DNA of 64,000 bases. Source: Rhizobium herbae. GTDB taxonomy: Bacteria > Pseudomonadota > Alphaproteobacteria > Rhizobiales > Rhizobiaceae. Below are positions 15,930 through 26,623 of the stretch, piece by piece. The stretch spans positions 248,001 through 312,000 of the forward strand of contig NZ_JAEUAO010000005.1 of the NCBI RefSeq assembly GCF_019511375.1, given 5' to 3'. The notes beneath the pieces are model-generated. The model searched no databases. It was not told the origin of the DNA and saw only the letters and a list, made by a program, of their open reading frames with translations. A program made the translations under genes and the position numbers. Each line of letters opens with the position of its first letter. Position 1 is the stretch's first letter.

Positions 15930-17210
15930 TTAAGGCCGCACCTGTCCGGTGCCGCGCACCCTGTATTTGAACGAGGTGAGCTGCTCGACGCCGACCGGGC
16001 CGCGCGCATGCATCTTGCCCGTGGCGATGCCGATCTCGCCGCCCATGCCGAACTCGCCGCCATCGGCAAACTGTGTCGAGGCATTGTGCAGGAGGATGGC
16101 CGAATCGACTTCCGAGAAGAAGCGCTCGACGACGGCCGGATCCTCGGCGATCACCGCCTCGGTATGGGACGAAGACCAGGTGGCGATATGATCGACGGCG
16201 CCATCGATGCCATCCACCAGCTTCACCGAGATGATTGAATCGAGATATTCGGTCGCCCAGTCCTCTTCCGTCGCCGCAACCAGGTCCGGAACGATGGCGC
16301 GGATGTCTTCGCTGGCGCGGACTTCGCAGCCGGCATCGCACAGCGCGGCGATGAGGGGCGCAACGAACGTGTCTTTCGCCTTGCGGTCGATCAGCAGCGT
16401 TTCGGCCGAGCCGCAAATGCCGGTGCGGCGCATCTTGGCGTTGACGACGATCTTCTTTGCCATTTCCAGGTCGGCCGAAGCATCGACATAGACATGGCAC
16501 AGGCCCTCGAGATGGGCAAAGACAGGCACGCGCGCCTCGTTCTGGACGCGGGCCACGAGGCTTTTGCCGCCGCGCGGAACAATGACGTCGATCGTGCCGC
16601 CCAGCCCGGTCAACATGGCGCCCACGGCGGAACGATCGGCCACCGGCACCATCTGGATCGCATGCTCTGGAAGGCCGGCATCCTTCAGACCCTGCACCAG
16701 GCAGGTATGGATAGCCTGCGATGAATGCAGGCTGTCGGAACCGCCGCGCAGGATGACGGCATTGCCGGCCTTGAGGCAGAGCGCACCGGCATCCGCCGTG
16801 ACATTGGGGCGGCTTTCATAAATCACGCCGATCACTCCGAGCGGCGTGCGGACGCGCTCGATATGCAGTCCGTTCGGCCGGTCCCATTCGGCGATGACGT
16901 CGCCGACCGGGTCCGGTAGCTCGGCAATTGCGCGGATCGCGTTGGCCATGTCGAGAACGCGGCCTTCCGACAGCGTCAGGCGGTCGAGGAACGAAGCGGC
17001 GACGCCGGTTTCGCGGGCATGCTCCAGATCGAGCGCGTTGGCGGCAAGGATGTCGTCCTTGGCTGCGACGATGTTGCTCGCCATGCTGACGAGGGCGGCG
17101 TGCTTTCGTTCGGCGGAAGCGGTGGCGAGCGGCCGGCTGGCGGCAAGGGCCTGCTTGCCGATCACCGTCATCAGCTCTTGAATTTCCTTTTTCCGCACGT
17201 CGTCAAGCAT
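15930..17210 (-). CDS. proA: Gamma-glutamyl phosphate reductase
   Basis: NADPH-dependent reductase for the second step of proline synthesis, turning gamma-glutamyl phosphate into glutamate semialdehyde. The 426-residue protein has the aldehyde-dehydrogenase-like fold with '[17 protein letters not shown]' (coenzyme site), '[11 protein letters not shown]', and catalytic Cys in '[14 protein letters not shown]'. ATG 17210 has GGAG upstream and overlaps the 3' end of proB by 8 bp, so ProB and ProA are made in a coupled way. Confidence 0.96.
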   Translation of the reverse strand: MLDDVRKKEIQELMTVIGKQALAASRPLATASAERKHAALVSMASNIVAAKDDILAANALDLEHARETGVAASFLDRLTLSEGRVLDMANAIRAIAELPDPVGDVIAEWDRPNGLHIERVRTPLGVIGVIYESRPNVTADAGALCLKAGNAVILRGGSDSLHSSQAIHTCLVQGLKDAGLPEHAIQMVPVADRSAVGAMLTGLGGTIDVIVPRGGKSLVARVQNEARVPVFAHLEGLCHVYVDASADLEMAKKIVVNAKMRRTGICGSAETLLIDRKAKDTFVAPLIAALCDAGCEVRASEDIRAIVPDLVAATEEDWATEYLDSIISVKLVDGIDGAVDHIATWSSSHTEAVIAEDPAVVERFFSEVDSAILLHNASTQFADGGEFGMGGEIGIATGKMHARGPVGVEQLTSFKYRVRGTGQVRP

Positions 17211-18372
17211 GCGCGTCGCTCCTTGCCGCATCCATGTCCCGTTTTGCCGGGGTCGTCATCACCATATCGTCGCGATGCACCATTGCCGCACGGCCTGCGT
17301 ATCCCAGAATAACGGCGATTTCAGCCGATTTCTTGCCGGCGATCTGCCGCGCTTCGTCGGCGTCGTAGCCGGCGAGCCCACGGGCGATCTCACGGCCTTC
17401 GGCACCGATGATGGCGATCGTATCGCCACGGCTGAAGGAACCGGTGACCTGGCGGACGCCGGCCGGAAGCAGGCTCTTGCCGGAGCGCAGGGCGGTTTCG
17501 GCGCCCGCGTCGATGGCGAGGTTGCCGGCCGGCAACAATTGACCGGCAATCCAGGTTTTCCGCGCCGTGACCGGCGATCGCGACGGCGCGAACCAGGAGG
17601 AGCGGGCACCAGTGCCGATCGCCGAAAGCGGATGATCGGCCTTGCCGGAGGCAATGATCATGGCGCAACCGGCACCGGTGGCGATCTTGCCGGCATCGAT
17701 CTTGGTGCGCATGCCGCCGCGCGACAGCTCGGATGCCGCACCGCCTGCCATCGCCTCGATCTCCGGGGTGATTTCCGCGATGGTCTCCAGGAAGCGGGCG
17801 TTCGGATCGAGGTGCGGCGGCGCCGTATAGAGGCCGTCGATGTCGGAGAGAAGGACGAGCAGGTCAGCACCGGTCATCGTCGCGACCCGGGCTGCCAGCC
17901 GGTCGTTGTCGCCATAGCGGATTTCGGTGGTGGCGACCGTGTCGTTCTCGTTGATGATCGGCACGGCGCCCATCTTGAGAAGCTGGTTGATGGTCGCCCG
18001 GGCATTGAGGTAGCGGCGGCGCTCTTCGGTGTCGCCGAGCGTCAAAAGGATCTGGCCGGCGACGATCTCGCCGCTCGACAGGCTTTCCGACCAGGCGCGC
18101 GCGAGCGCGATCTGGCCGACGGCCGCGGCCGCCTGGCTTTCCTCGAGCTTCAGCACGCCGGGGGCGAGATCGAGCACCGAGCGGCCGAGGGCGATGGCAC
18201 CCGAGGAGACGACGAGAACGTCGACGCCCTTGGCCCTCAGCGCGGCGATGTCGGCGCACATGGCGTTCAGCCATTGTTTCTTCAGGCCGCTCTTGCGATC
18301 GACGAGCAGGGCTGAGCCGATCTTGATCACAATCCGGCGGTATTTTTCCAGCGGTTTGCGGGTGGTGGCCAT
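17203..18372 (-). CDS. proB: Glutamate 5-kinase with PUA domain
   Basis: ATP-dependent kinase for the first, proline-inhibited step of proline synthesis. The 389-residue protein contains an amino-acid-kinase domain ('[20 protein letters not shown]', '[10 protein letters not shown]', '[20 protein letters not shown]', '[13 protein letters not shown]') and a C-terminal PUA domain from about residue 285, the long form seen in E. coli. The start lies 1 bp after the obgE stop codon. Confidence 0.96.
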   Translation of the reverse strand: MATTRKPLEKYRRIVIKIGSALLVDRKSGLKKQWLNAMCADIAALRAKGVDVLVVSSGAIALGRSVLDLAPGVLKLEESQAAAAVGQIALARAWSESLSSGEIVAGQILLTLGDTEERRRYLNARATINQLLKMGAVPIINENDTVATTEIRYGDNDRLAARVATMTGADLLVLLSDIDGLYTAPPHLDPNARFLETIAEITPEIEAMAGGAASELSRGGMRTKIDAGKIATGAGCAMIIASGKADHPLSAIGTGARSSWFAPSRSPVTARKTWIAGQLLPAGNLAIDAGAETALRSGKSLLPAGVRQVTGSFSRGDTIAIIGAEGREIARGLAGYDADEARQIAGKKSAEIAVILGYAGRAAMVHRDDMVMTTPAKRDMDAARSDAHA

Positions 18373-18373
18373 A

Positions 18374-20328
<1,955 letters not shown>

Positions 20329-20336
20329 CGCAAAAT

Positions 20337-20362
20337 GCCCGCGGCATCGCTGCCGCGGGCTT
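20337..20362. terminator. Bidirectional hairpin terminator
   Basis: GCCCGCGGCA at 20337-20346 pairs with TGCCGCGGGC at 20351-20360 around a TCGC loop, followed by TTCATCT on the plus strand and preceded by AAAAT (TTTT on the other). It separates the convergent hydrolase and GNAT genes. Confidence 0.75.
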
Positions 20363-20368
20363 CATCTC

Positions 20369-20950
20369 TCACGGCTTGCGCAGGTCGCCGGCCGTGATGC
20401 GGGTTTCGATATGGCTCACCAGCCCGTTGCGGGCGAGCGCGTAGATCTGGGTGCAGCCGGTTATCTCGAAACCGAGCTTCCTTTGCAGCTTCAGCGAGGC
20501 TGCATTGTCGGCAAACACGCCGGAATGAAGCGCTGTGCCGGGCATGCGCCGGAAGAACCGCTCGACCGCCGCATGAACGGCTTCGCTGGCATAGCCGCGG
20601 CCCCAGTAGTAGCGGTTCAGCCAGTAGCCCAGATGCCATTGGCCATGCCGAAGCTCGATGCCGACGCAGCCGATATGGACGTCGTCGCCGGTGGTGATCG
20701 CCAGCGCCCAATCGCCGTTGAGGCCTGCCGTCTGGCGCACCAGCCAGTCGAGCGCATCCTGCCGATGATATGGCACCGGCACGCGGGCCAGCATGCGCGA
20801 GATCTGGTAGTCGCCAAGCGATTGCGCCACCGCGTCCGCGTCGGAGAACCGGTGGGGACGCAGGGTCAAACGCGCGGTCTCGATGACCGGGCAGGCGCCG
20901 GGATCGGGACGGGCCGCAATCTTCGGCCGTTCGCGAAGATGAGCGGTCAT
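20369..20950 (-). CDS. GNAT N-acetyltransferase (RimJ/RimL type), second of a tandem pair
   Basis: A 193-residue acetyltransferase. 'VIETARLTLRPHRFSDADAV' is the start of the GNAT_3 fold, 'GYWLNRYYWGRGYASEAVHA' includes the acetyl-CoA pyrophosphate loop, and 'NAASLKLQRKLGFEITG' the late beta-bulge region. The ATG at 20950 overlaps the stop codon of the upstream GNAT gene (ATGA), so they are coupled. Probably acetylates a protein N terminus or a small amine; no substrate can be assigned. Confidence 0.88.
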   Translation of the reverse strand: MTAHLRERPKIAARPDPGACPVIETARLTLRPHRFSDADAVAQSLGDYQISRMLARVPVPYHRQDALDWLVRQTAGLNGDWALAITTGDDVHIGCVGIELRHGQWHLGYWLNRYYWGRGYASEAVHAAVERFFRRMPGTALHSGVFADNAASLKLQRKLGFEITGCTQIYALARNGLVSHIETRITAGDLRKP

Positions 20951-21603
20951 CGCAGACCTCCCCAGCTTCTGAGCGACATCCAGGTCTTGCGGTCGAGCCG
21001 GTACCATTCGACAGACATCATGCCGCCGAGCGCCAGGCTGCCGACCATGCCCGATCCCTGGAACTGGAAACCGCATTTCTGGATGACCCGCCGCGAGGCG
21101 ACGTTCATGACCCGGCAGCGCGCATCGATCTGGTCGATATCGCGGGTGCGGAAGGCCATGTCGGTCAGTGCCTGCGCTGCTTCGGTGGCATAACCCTTGT
21201 TCCAGTAGGGCTCGCCCAGCCAGTAGCCGAGCTCTGCCGTCTTGCCATCGGGATGCGGCTCGATACCGCAGCAGCCCAAGAATGCGCCGTTGTCCGCTTT
21301 GGTAATCGCATAGACGCACTTGCCAATCGCGCCCGTCTTCGTACGGCGTACGAAATCCGCGGCATCGGCCACCGTGTACGGGTGCGGCATGCGCGAAACC
21401 ATGGTGGCGATATTGGCGTTGTTGGCAAGATGGGCAAGGGCGTCGATATCGTCTTCATGCGGCGCGCGCAAAACGAGCCGGGGCGATAACAATATCGGGC
21501 AATCGGTCCTTGACCGCTGAGGCCTTAGCCTCTCCTGAGAAGATTCCAGGGAATCTTCCCGGGGAGACCGCGATTGGCTCTCCCTCAACAATTCGCTCTG
21601 CAT
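20947..21603 (-). CDS. GNAT N-acetyltransferase (RimJ/RimL type), first of a tandem pair
   Basis: A 218-residue acetyltransferase with the fold beginning at about residue 38 ('LLSPRLVLRAPHEDDIDALA'), acetyl-CoA loop in 'WLGEPYWNKGYATEAAQ' and 'NVASRRVIQKCGFQFQG'. It is preceded by 35 Arg/Ser/Glu-rich residues encoded by DNA with several small palindromes (for instance a 9-bp-arm perfect dyad at 21539-21558). GGAGG before ATG 21603 supports the long form; an internal TTG near residue 37 is an alternative. Lies downstream of rplU-rpmA, from which a terminator separates it. Confidence 0.87.
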   Translation of the reverse strand: MQSELLRESQSRSPREDSLESSQERLRPQRSRTDCPILLSPRLVLRAPHEDDIDALAHLANNANIATMVSRMPHPYTVADAADFVRRTKTGAIGKCVYAITKADNGAFLGCCGIEPHPDGKTAELGYWLGEPYWNKGYATEAAQALTDMAFRTRDIDQIDARCRVMNVASRRVIQKCGFQFQGSGMVGSLALGGMMSVEWYRLDRKTWMSLRSWGGLR

Positions 21604-21624
21604 GGTCAGTCCTCCAAGACGTGA

Positions 21625-21660
21625 AAAAGGGGAGTTGGGTCTTGCCCCATCTCCCCTTTT
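21625..21660 (-). terminator. Rho-independent terminator of rplU-rpmA
   Basis: AAAAGGGGAG (21625-21634) pairs with CTCCCCTTTT (21651-21660), with an inner TGGG/CCCA pairing; on the minus strand the stem ends in TTTTTCAC. It lies 70 bp after the rpmA stop codon. Confidence 0.8.
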
Positions 21661-21729
21661 GATCTTGGCCTGAACCAGGTGCGGTCAGCCGGGTCGATGA
21701 GACGCCGGCTGTTTTAGAGCGCTACCGGC

Positions 21730-21999
21730 TTATTCCGCTGCTTCGGCTTTCGGCATTACAGATACGTACACGCGGCCATTGGCCTTCGTACGGAAGTCCA
21801 CGTTGCCCGCCGTAAGCGCAAAAATCGTGTGATCCTTGCCGAGGCCGACATTGGCGCCCGGATGCCACTGCGTACCGCGCTGACGCACGATGATGTTGCC
21901 TGCAACGACGGTTTCGCCGCCGAACTTCTTCACGCCAAGGCGCTTGGATTCAGAATCACGACCGTTGCGCGATGAACCGCCAGCTTTTTTGTGTGCCAT
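21730..21999 (-). CDS. rpmA: 50S ribosomal protein L27
   Basis: The 89-residue protein has the diagnostic '[20 protein letters not shown]' start whose flexible N-terminal tail reaches the peptidyl-transferase centre, then '[19 protein letters not shown]' and '[14 protein letters not shown]'. Starts directly with the AHKKAG sequence, so no N-terminal cleavage as in Firmicutes is expected. 33 bp downstream of rplU. Confidence 0.98.
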   Translation of the reverse strand: MAHKKAGGSSRNGRDSESKRLGVKKFGGETVVAGNIIVRQRGTQWHPGANVGLGKDHTIFALTAGNVDFRTKANGRVYVSVMPKAEAAE

Positions 22000-22032
22000 T
22001 GGTGTTCTCCTTTAAACCTTAGATCCGTTGTC

Positions 22033-22401
22033 TCAGTTTGCAGCTTCGGCGGCGGCTTCGGACTTCTTGGAAGCCTTCTTCGCCTTGCCGGCGGAAGCGA
22101 TGTCCAGGATGCGGACAGTCGTCTGATGCTGGCGATGACCGCGCGAACGCTTCGAGTTCTGGCGGCGGCGCTTCTTGAAGGCGATGACCTTCTTGGCGCG
22201 ACCCTGTTCCACGACCTCGGCGCTGACAACGGCACCTTCGACAAACGGAGCGCCGATGGTTGCGTCTGCGCCGACGCCGACCATCAGGATCTCGGTGAAT
22301 TCAATCTTGTCGCCTGCTGCGCCGTCGAGCTTTTCGATCGTGACGACATCGTTGGCGGCCACGCGGTACTGCTTACCGCCGGTCTTGATGACTGCGAACA
22401 T
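22033..22401 (-). CDS. rplU: 50S ribosomal protein L21
   Basis: L21 binds domain II of 23S rRNA. Residues 1-102 are the conserved protein ('[20 protein letters not shown]', '[20 protein letters not shown]'); the last 20 residues are an Ala/Lys/Glu-rich tail ('[19 protein letters not shown]') seen in rhizobial L21 but not in E. coli. First gene of the rplU-rpmA operon. Confidence 0.97.
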   Translation of the reverse strand: MFAVIKTGGKQYRVAANDVVTIEKLDGAAGDKIEFTEILMVGVGADATIGAPFVEGAVVSAEVVEQGRAKKVIAFKKRRRQNSKRSRGHRQHQTTVRILDIASAGKAKKASKKSEAAAEAAN

Positions 22402-22693
22402 TTTTTTATCCTTTCATGTTCGTTCCGGCTCTCCACCTTGAGAAGTGGGGCCGTCTTTTTGCCAGTCGGACATGACAAGACCACAGGGACCTTGCCGGTG
22501 AACGGGCGCAATGGACACCCGGCGCGGTGAGGACATGCCACACCACTTCAGTTGCGCGGATTAATGGAAGCCGGGAAAACTGTCAAGGCAGGGGTGACGA
22601 ATTCGTCAAATATTCCTTGCCCCTACCCCTTGTCATCGCGCGAAACTGCCGCTATGAACCGCCTCGCGCCGACAAGCGCCGACCCATCAAGCC

Positions 22694-22783
22694 GGAGAGG
22701 TGGCAGAGTGGTCGAATGCACCGCACTCGAAATGCGGCATACCTGCAAGGGTATCGTGGGTTCAAATCCCACCCTCTCCGCCA
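22694..22783 (+). tRNA. tRNA-Ser (anticodon CGA)
   Basis: A 90-nt type II tRNA. Acceptor stem GGAGAGG pairs with CCTCTCC, discriminator G, CCA encoded at 22781-22783. The anticodon stem CCGCA/TGCGG encloses loop CTCGAAA, giving anticodon CGA (reads UCG). Long variable arm around 'TACCTGCAAGGGTA', and a T-arm GTGGG-TTCAAAT-CCCAC. Transcribed toward the atypical 1-kb segment that holds gene remnants. Confidence 0.97.
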
Positions 22784-22796
22784 TTCCACACCATCG

Positions 22797-22985
22797 CTAC
22801 TCAATGAGCTCAACCGGCTCGATGAGGTGATCGAAGATCGTCAGCACCTGTCCGCTGCTGAGTTGCTGCGGATACCCGGGATGGGCGGGCACTGCTATTG
22901 GAAGATATAAAAGCATTGGGTCGAGATCCGTACCCTGAAAAGGAGAAGCGTCGATGACGTTTGCCCCTTGATCCCGCTTTCGCCC
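22797..22985 (-). pseudogene. Possible coding remnant (C-terminal fragment), family not recognised
   Basis: Reading the minus strand from 22985 to a TAG at 22797 gives an uninterrupted stretch of about 62 codons ending '...GQVLTIFDHLIEPVELIE'. The amino-acid mix (hydrophobic and acidic, 'DLDPMLLYLPIAVPAHPGYP') looks like real protein, unlike the other five frames, but there is no good start codon and a TGA stands just upstream. It could be the tail of a gene whose front has been lost. It is directly beside the tRNA 3' end. No family can be named. Confidence 0.3.
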
Positions 22986-23420
22986 TCACTATCTCAGTAG
23001 CAGTAAGCGACGTTCGAAGCGGTTCCCTTGGATGGAACAGGGCAAGAGAGCCCAAACGAATTTTGTATACGTCGCGATCGGAGCTGCAGCGGACCCGGCC
23101 AGTTCGCCTGCAGCTCTGTTGCTGTTAGGGGATTTTTGCGCCGCGGGGGTTCACGTCGGCTGCAACTCCGGTCTGCACGCGGGGGTGTCGTTGCCGCCTG
23201 TTTGCATTGCATCTTTCTCAATCCACATGACTTGGCGAGTTCGACGAACCTGCGGTGATCGGTTCGTCGTCAATTGCCAATCCAGCGCGAGGTTGACTCG
23301 TCTATGCGACGTTGGGACAATCGCAACCGGGAGGCGCGATGTGTGGAGTAAGTCGCACGCCGGGATTGATTTATTGCCCCTTGAGAATATCTTTCAACTT
23401 GTCCAGGAGAGAGGTAACGA
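22986..23420. other. 435 bp without recognisable gene, atypical composition
   Basis: No frame on either strand shows a convincing protein, and no RNA family was recognised. The text mixes GC-rich blocks with AT-rich stretches (for example around 23360-23400) unlike the flanking housekeeping DNA. Together with the neighbouring remnants it looks like decayed acquired DNA next to the tRNA gene. Confidence 0.4.
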
Positions 23421-23817
23421 ATGCTGCATCATGTCGAAATCTATGTCTCCAAACTCGATGCATCGCATGCGTTCTGGGCAGATATCCTCGCCAGGATCGG
23501 CTGGGAACAATCGGGCCGTTGGAAGGACGGATTTACGCTCGTCAATGGTGATGGTGCCTACCTTACCTTTGTGCAGGTAGCCACGAAGTATAAATCACAT
23601 ACATACCTACCATCGATGCGGCGTCGGGCTTAACCATCTGGCCTTTAAAGTTAAGGCCAGGGACGAAGTCGATGCATTGAGACAATACTGCATTGAGAAT
23701 AATATTCCCAACCTGTATGACGACAAATATCCTTTCGCGACTGGCGGTAAGGATTATTACGCTTTGTTTGTTGAAGATCCGGATCGAATAAAGGTTGAGT
23801 TCGTCGTGTCCGAGTGA
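23421..23817 (+). pseudogene. VOC (glyoxalase/bleomycin-resistance) family gene broken by a 4-bp duplication
   Basis: The first part (23421-23603) reads 'MLHHVEIYVSKLDASHAFWA' and 'GWEQSGRWKDGFTLVNGDGA', a typical VOC N-terminal half with metal-site His. After '...KYKSHTY' the sequence TACC is tandemly repeated (23604-23611); removing one copy restores a frame that continues 'HRCGVGLNHLAFKVKARDEV' and ends '...YYALFVEDPDRIKVEFVVSE' at the TGA 23815-23817. The restored protein would be about 131 residues, normal for one VOC module. As it stands the product stops at 23633. GAGAGG precedes the ATG. VOC proteins bind or transform small electrophiles or antibiotics; a specific substrate is not evident. 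Confidence 0.82.
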
Positions 23818-23844
23818 AGGCGGACGTGGCTGCCGGCAACAACA

Positions 23845-23875
23845 AAGGCCCGCCTCCTGACCGGAAGCGGGCCTT
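23845..23875. terminator. Bidirectional terminator between the VOC pseudogene and argG
   Basis: AAGGCCCGC (23845-23853) pairs perfectly with GCGGGCCTT (23867-23875). On the minus strand it is followed by TTTGTTGTT, on the plus strand by CAATTTGAAA, so it mainly serves argG. Confidence 0.75.
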
Positions 23876-23900
23876 CAATTTGAAACGCGTTTTCCCGCCC

Positions 23901-25118
23901 TTACCTGTCGCGGTTGCGGGCAGCCAGCGTGCGCAGGCGCAGCGCATTGAGCTTGATGAAGCCGGCGGCGTCCTTCTGGTCGTAGGCGCCCTGATCGTCT
24001 TCGAAGGTGACGAGCTTGTCGGAATAGAGCGACTTGTCGCTCTCGCGGCCGATAACCATGACGTTGCCCTTGTAGAGCTTCAGCGTCACTTCGCCCTCGA
24101 CATGTTCCTGGCTCTTGTCGATCAGCGCCTGCAGCATCTCGCGCTCCGGCGAGAACCAGAAGCCGTAATAGATCAGCTCGGCATAGCGCGGCATCAGCTC
24201 GTCCTTGAGGTGGGCTGCACCCCGATCAAGGGTGATCGATTCGATGGCGCGATGGGCGCTGAGCAGGATGGTGCCGCCGGGGGTCTCGTAGACGCCGCGC
24301 GACTTCATGCCGACGAAGCGGTTTTCGACCAGGTCGAGACGGCCGATACCGTTGTCGCGGCCATACTCGTTGAGCTTGGCCAGCAGGGACGCCGGCGAGA
24401 GGCGGACGCCGTTGATCGACACCGCATCACCCTTTTCGAAACCGATCTTGATGACCGTCGCCTTGTCAGGAGCGGCTTCCGGCGAGATCGTGCGCATATG
24501 CACGTATTCGGGAGCTTCCTGGGCCGGGTCTTCGAGCACCTTGCCCTCGGAGGAGGAGTGCAGGAGGTTGGCGTCGACGGAGAAGGGCGCTTCCCCCTTC
24601 TTGTCCTTGGCGACCGGGATCTGGTGCTTTTCGGCGAATTCGAGCAGGTCGGTGCGGCTCTTGAACGACCAGTCGCGCCAGGGCGCGATGATCTTGATGT
24701 CGGGATTGAGCGCGTAAGCCGACAGCTCGAAACGGACCTGGTCGTTGCCCTTGCCGGTGGCGCCATGGGCGATCGCGTCGGCGCCGGTTTCGCGGGCGAT
24801 CTCGATCAGGTGCTTGGAGATCAGCGGCCGGGCAATCGAGGTGCCGAGCAGGTAGACCCCTTCATAGACGGCATTGGCGCGGAACATCGGGAAGACGAAA
24901 TCCTTCACGAACTCCTCGCGGACGTCCTTGATGTAGATTTCCTTGATGCCGAGCATCTCCGCCTTCTTGCGGGCCGGCTCCAGCTCTTCGCCCTGGCCGA
25001 GATCGGCGGTGAAGGTGACCACTTCGGCGCCCAGTTCGGTCTGCAGCCATTTCAGGATGATCGATGTGTCGAGACCGCCGGAATAGGCGAGAACGACCTT
25101 TTTCACTTGCTTTGCCAT
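23901..25118 (-). CDS. argG: Argininosuccinate synthase
   Basis: Joins citrulline and aspartate with ATP in arginine synthesis. The 405-residue protein has the PP-loop ATP site '[18 protein letters not shown]' at residues 9-26, '[16 protein letters not shown]' and '[20 protein letters not shown]', all hallmarks of ArgG. ATG 25118 begins at the conserved [15 protein letters not shown]; longer upstream frames are leader sequence. Confidence 0.97.
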   Translation of the reverse strand: MAKQVKKVVLAYSGGLDTSIILKWLQTELGAEVVTFTADLGQGEELEPARKKAEMLGIKEIYIKDVREEFVKDFVFPMFRANAVYEGVYLLGTSIARPLISKHLIEIARETGADAIAHGATGKGNDQVRFELSAYALNPDIKIIAPWRDWSFKSRTDLLEFAEKHQIPVAKDKKGEAPFSVDANLLHSSSEGKVLEDPAQEAPEYVHMRTISPEAAPDKATVIKIGFEKGDAVSINGVRLSPASLLAKLNEYGRDNGIGRLDLVENRFVGMKSRGVYETPGGTILLSAHRAIESITLDRGAAHLKDELMPRYAELIYYGFWFSPEREMLQALIDKSQEHVEGEVTLKLYKGNVMVIGRESDKSLYSDKLVTFEDDQGAYDQKDAAGFIKLNALRLRTLAARNRDR

Positions 25119-25294
25119 GTTAATCTGCCCGTCTTGTCGGAAAGGCACGGGATCGTGCCACAAAAAATTCTGCGGCACTTTTAGCGAGATTGCCGGGGTG
25201 TGCAAGCCTCTCGGCCAAGGGAATTGCTGGAGCGCGCCTTTGCTTGCGAAGGATTGGGCAGGGTGCGCGTGTCGGCCGAGACAAAAAGAGCAAA

Positions 25295-25319
25295 CCCGCC
25301 GCCAGGGAACGGTGGCGGG
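25295..25319 (-). terminator. Rho-independent terminator of the Tyr/Gly/His-rich protein gene
   Basis: CCCGCCGCC (25295-25303) pairs with GGTGGCGGG (25311-25319); on the minus strand the stem is followed by TTTGCTCTTTTTG. It lies 32 bp after the stop codon of the gene at 25351. Confidence 0.75.
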
Positions 25320-25350
25320 CGCTGATCGGGTCACGCTATCTCACGCCTTC

Positions 25351-25794
25351 TTACCAGTCGCGATAATAGCCTCTGCGGCCATAATAAGCTCTGGGACCAT
25401 AATAGTAGCGTGGACCATAGTAGGCCCTGCGGCCATAATAGCCTCCGTAGCCATAATAAGCTCGCGGGCCATAGTATGCCCTGGGACCGTAAAATGCGCC
25501 CGGGCCGTAGTAAGTTCCGGGGCCGTAGTAGCCGGACCCGTAGTAATACGGGCTGGCAAGCAGGCCGCCAAGGATCATACCGGTCGCGAAACCGCCGATG
25601 ATCGCGCCGCCATAATGGTGCCCGTGGCCGTGGTGCCCGTGGTGGTGCCCGCCGTGATAACGCCGGTAACGGACGTCGATGACATCCGGATTTTTAACGG
25701 CGCTGGCCATGTTGACGCGTGGAAAAGCCTGTGCCGGTGCTACGCTCATGAAGGCTGTGATCAGCGAAATAATCACTATCGCGAGTTTTCTCAT
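25351..25794 (-). CDS. Secreted Tyr/Gly/His-rich repeat protein
   Basis: A 147-residue protein with a clear signal peptide (residues 1-23, 'LAIVIISLITAFMSVAPAQA'), a short neutral part, a His/Gly block ('YHGGHHHGHHGHGHHYGG', about residues 47-64), a glycine-zipper-like hydrophobic segment ('AIIGGFATGMILGGLLA') and then some ten tandem units of the form YYGxxAYYG to the end. The DNA of this part is a direct tandem repeat. Envelope proteins of this composition are common in Rhizobiaceae; metal binding by the His block and surface adhesion or glycine-zipper membrane association are inferences. Confidence 0.82.
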   Translation of the reverse strand: MRKLAIVIISLITAFMSVAPAQAFPRVNMASAVKNPDVIDVRYRRYHGGHHHGHHGHGHHYGGAIIGGFATGMILGGLLASPYYYGSGYYGPGTYYGPGAFYGPRAYYGPRAYYGYGGYYGRRAYYGPRYYYGPRAYYGRRGYYRDW

Positions 25795-25975
25795 CCGCTT
25801 CTCTCCTGTTTCAGCCCTTCTCCTTTTCCTGTCTCCATCTATAAGGATACCTGAAAATACAAGGACGTTCCACTAGCCGCAGAGCGCGTTTTCCCGCGAA
25901 AGAACTGGTGGCATCGTTGTGTTTTCGTTACATGCTCAAGGGATCGCGCCCGTTGCCATTCGAGGATCTTACGCC

Positions 25976-26617
25976 ATGGATTTTCTGCCCAGCCTGCCGA
26001 CGCTTCTTGCCTTCACCGCCGCGACATTGCTTCTGGCGGCGACGCCGGGTCCCGACATGACGTTATCGATCAGCCGGGCGCTGTCGCAGGGCAAGGCCGC
26101 CGCCTTCTTCGTGGTGATCGGCACGAGCCTTGGCTGCGTCGTGCACACGCTGCTTGTTGCCTTCGGCATCTCGGCGCTGATCACCGCCTCGCCGACGGCC
26201 TTCATGGTGCTGAAGACCGGCGGCGCCGCCTACCTGTTCTGGCTGGCAGTGCAGGCGATCCGTTACGGGTCGAGCCTGTCGGTGCGGAAGGTGGAGGATA
26301 CCGGCGGATCCGCCCTGGCCAATATCTCGACCGGGCTATGGGTCAACCTGCTCAACCCCAAGGTCATCATCTTCTTCATGACCTTCCTGCCGCAATTCGT
26401 CACCGCCAACGATCCGGCCGTGACGCAGAAGCTCCTGTTCCTCGGCTTCTTCTTCATTGTGGCCGCGATGCCGGTCAATATGCTGGTCATCCTGACGGCC
26501 GACTGGCTGTCCGGCTGGCTGCAGCGCAAGAAGAGCGTCATGCGCGGCATCGACTATGCGTTTGCCGGCGTGTTCTCGATCTTCGCGGTGAAGATCCTGT
26601 TGACGCAGACGCGCTGA
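25976..26617 (+). CDS. LysE/RhtB-family amino-acid exporter
   Basis: A 213-residue inner-membrane exporter with about six hydrophobic segments. The N-terminal 'LLAATPGPDMTLSISRALSQ' carries the family's PGP motif, and 'NLLNPKVIIFFMTFLPQFV' is the conserved third-to-fourth helix block. ATG 25976 lies 10 bp after GAGGAT. Such proteins export lysine, arginine, homoserine, threonine or related compounds; the substrate is not evident here. Convergent with the ABC transporter operon that follows (6 bp between stops). Confidence 0.9.
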   Translation: MDFLPSLPTLLAFTAATLLLAATPGPDMTLSISRALSQGKAAAFFVVIGTSLGCVVHTLLVAFGISALITASPTAFMVLKTGGAAYLFWLAVQAIRYGSSLSVRKVEDTGGSALANISTGLWVNLLNPKVIIFFMTFLPQFVTANDPAVTQKLLFLGFFFIVAAMPVNMLVILTADWLSGWLQRKKSVMRGIDYAFAGVFSIFAVKILLTQTR

Positions 26618-26623
26618 CCGGCG

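Noticed and set aside
20951-21319. Upstream 123-codon extension of the second GNAT gene
   Set aside because: This stretch is the out-of-frame shadow of the first GNAT gene, whose own frame has all acetyltransferase motifs; the ATGA overlap gives a natural start at 20950.
22694-23817. An intact genomic island bounded by a tRNA duplication
   Set aside because: No integrase gene and no second copy of the tRNA 3' end could be found in the window, so only decayed acquired DNA is proposed.
25380-25560. Short tandem repeats that might be a CRISPR array
   Set aside because: Units are about 27-30 bp without unique spacers, stay in one reading frame and encode YYGxxAYYG peptides after a signal peptide; this is a coding repeat.
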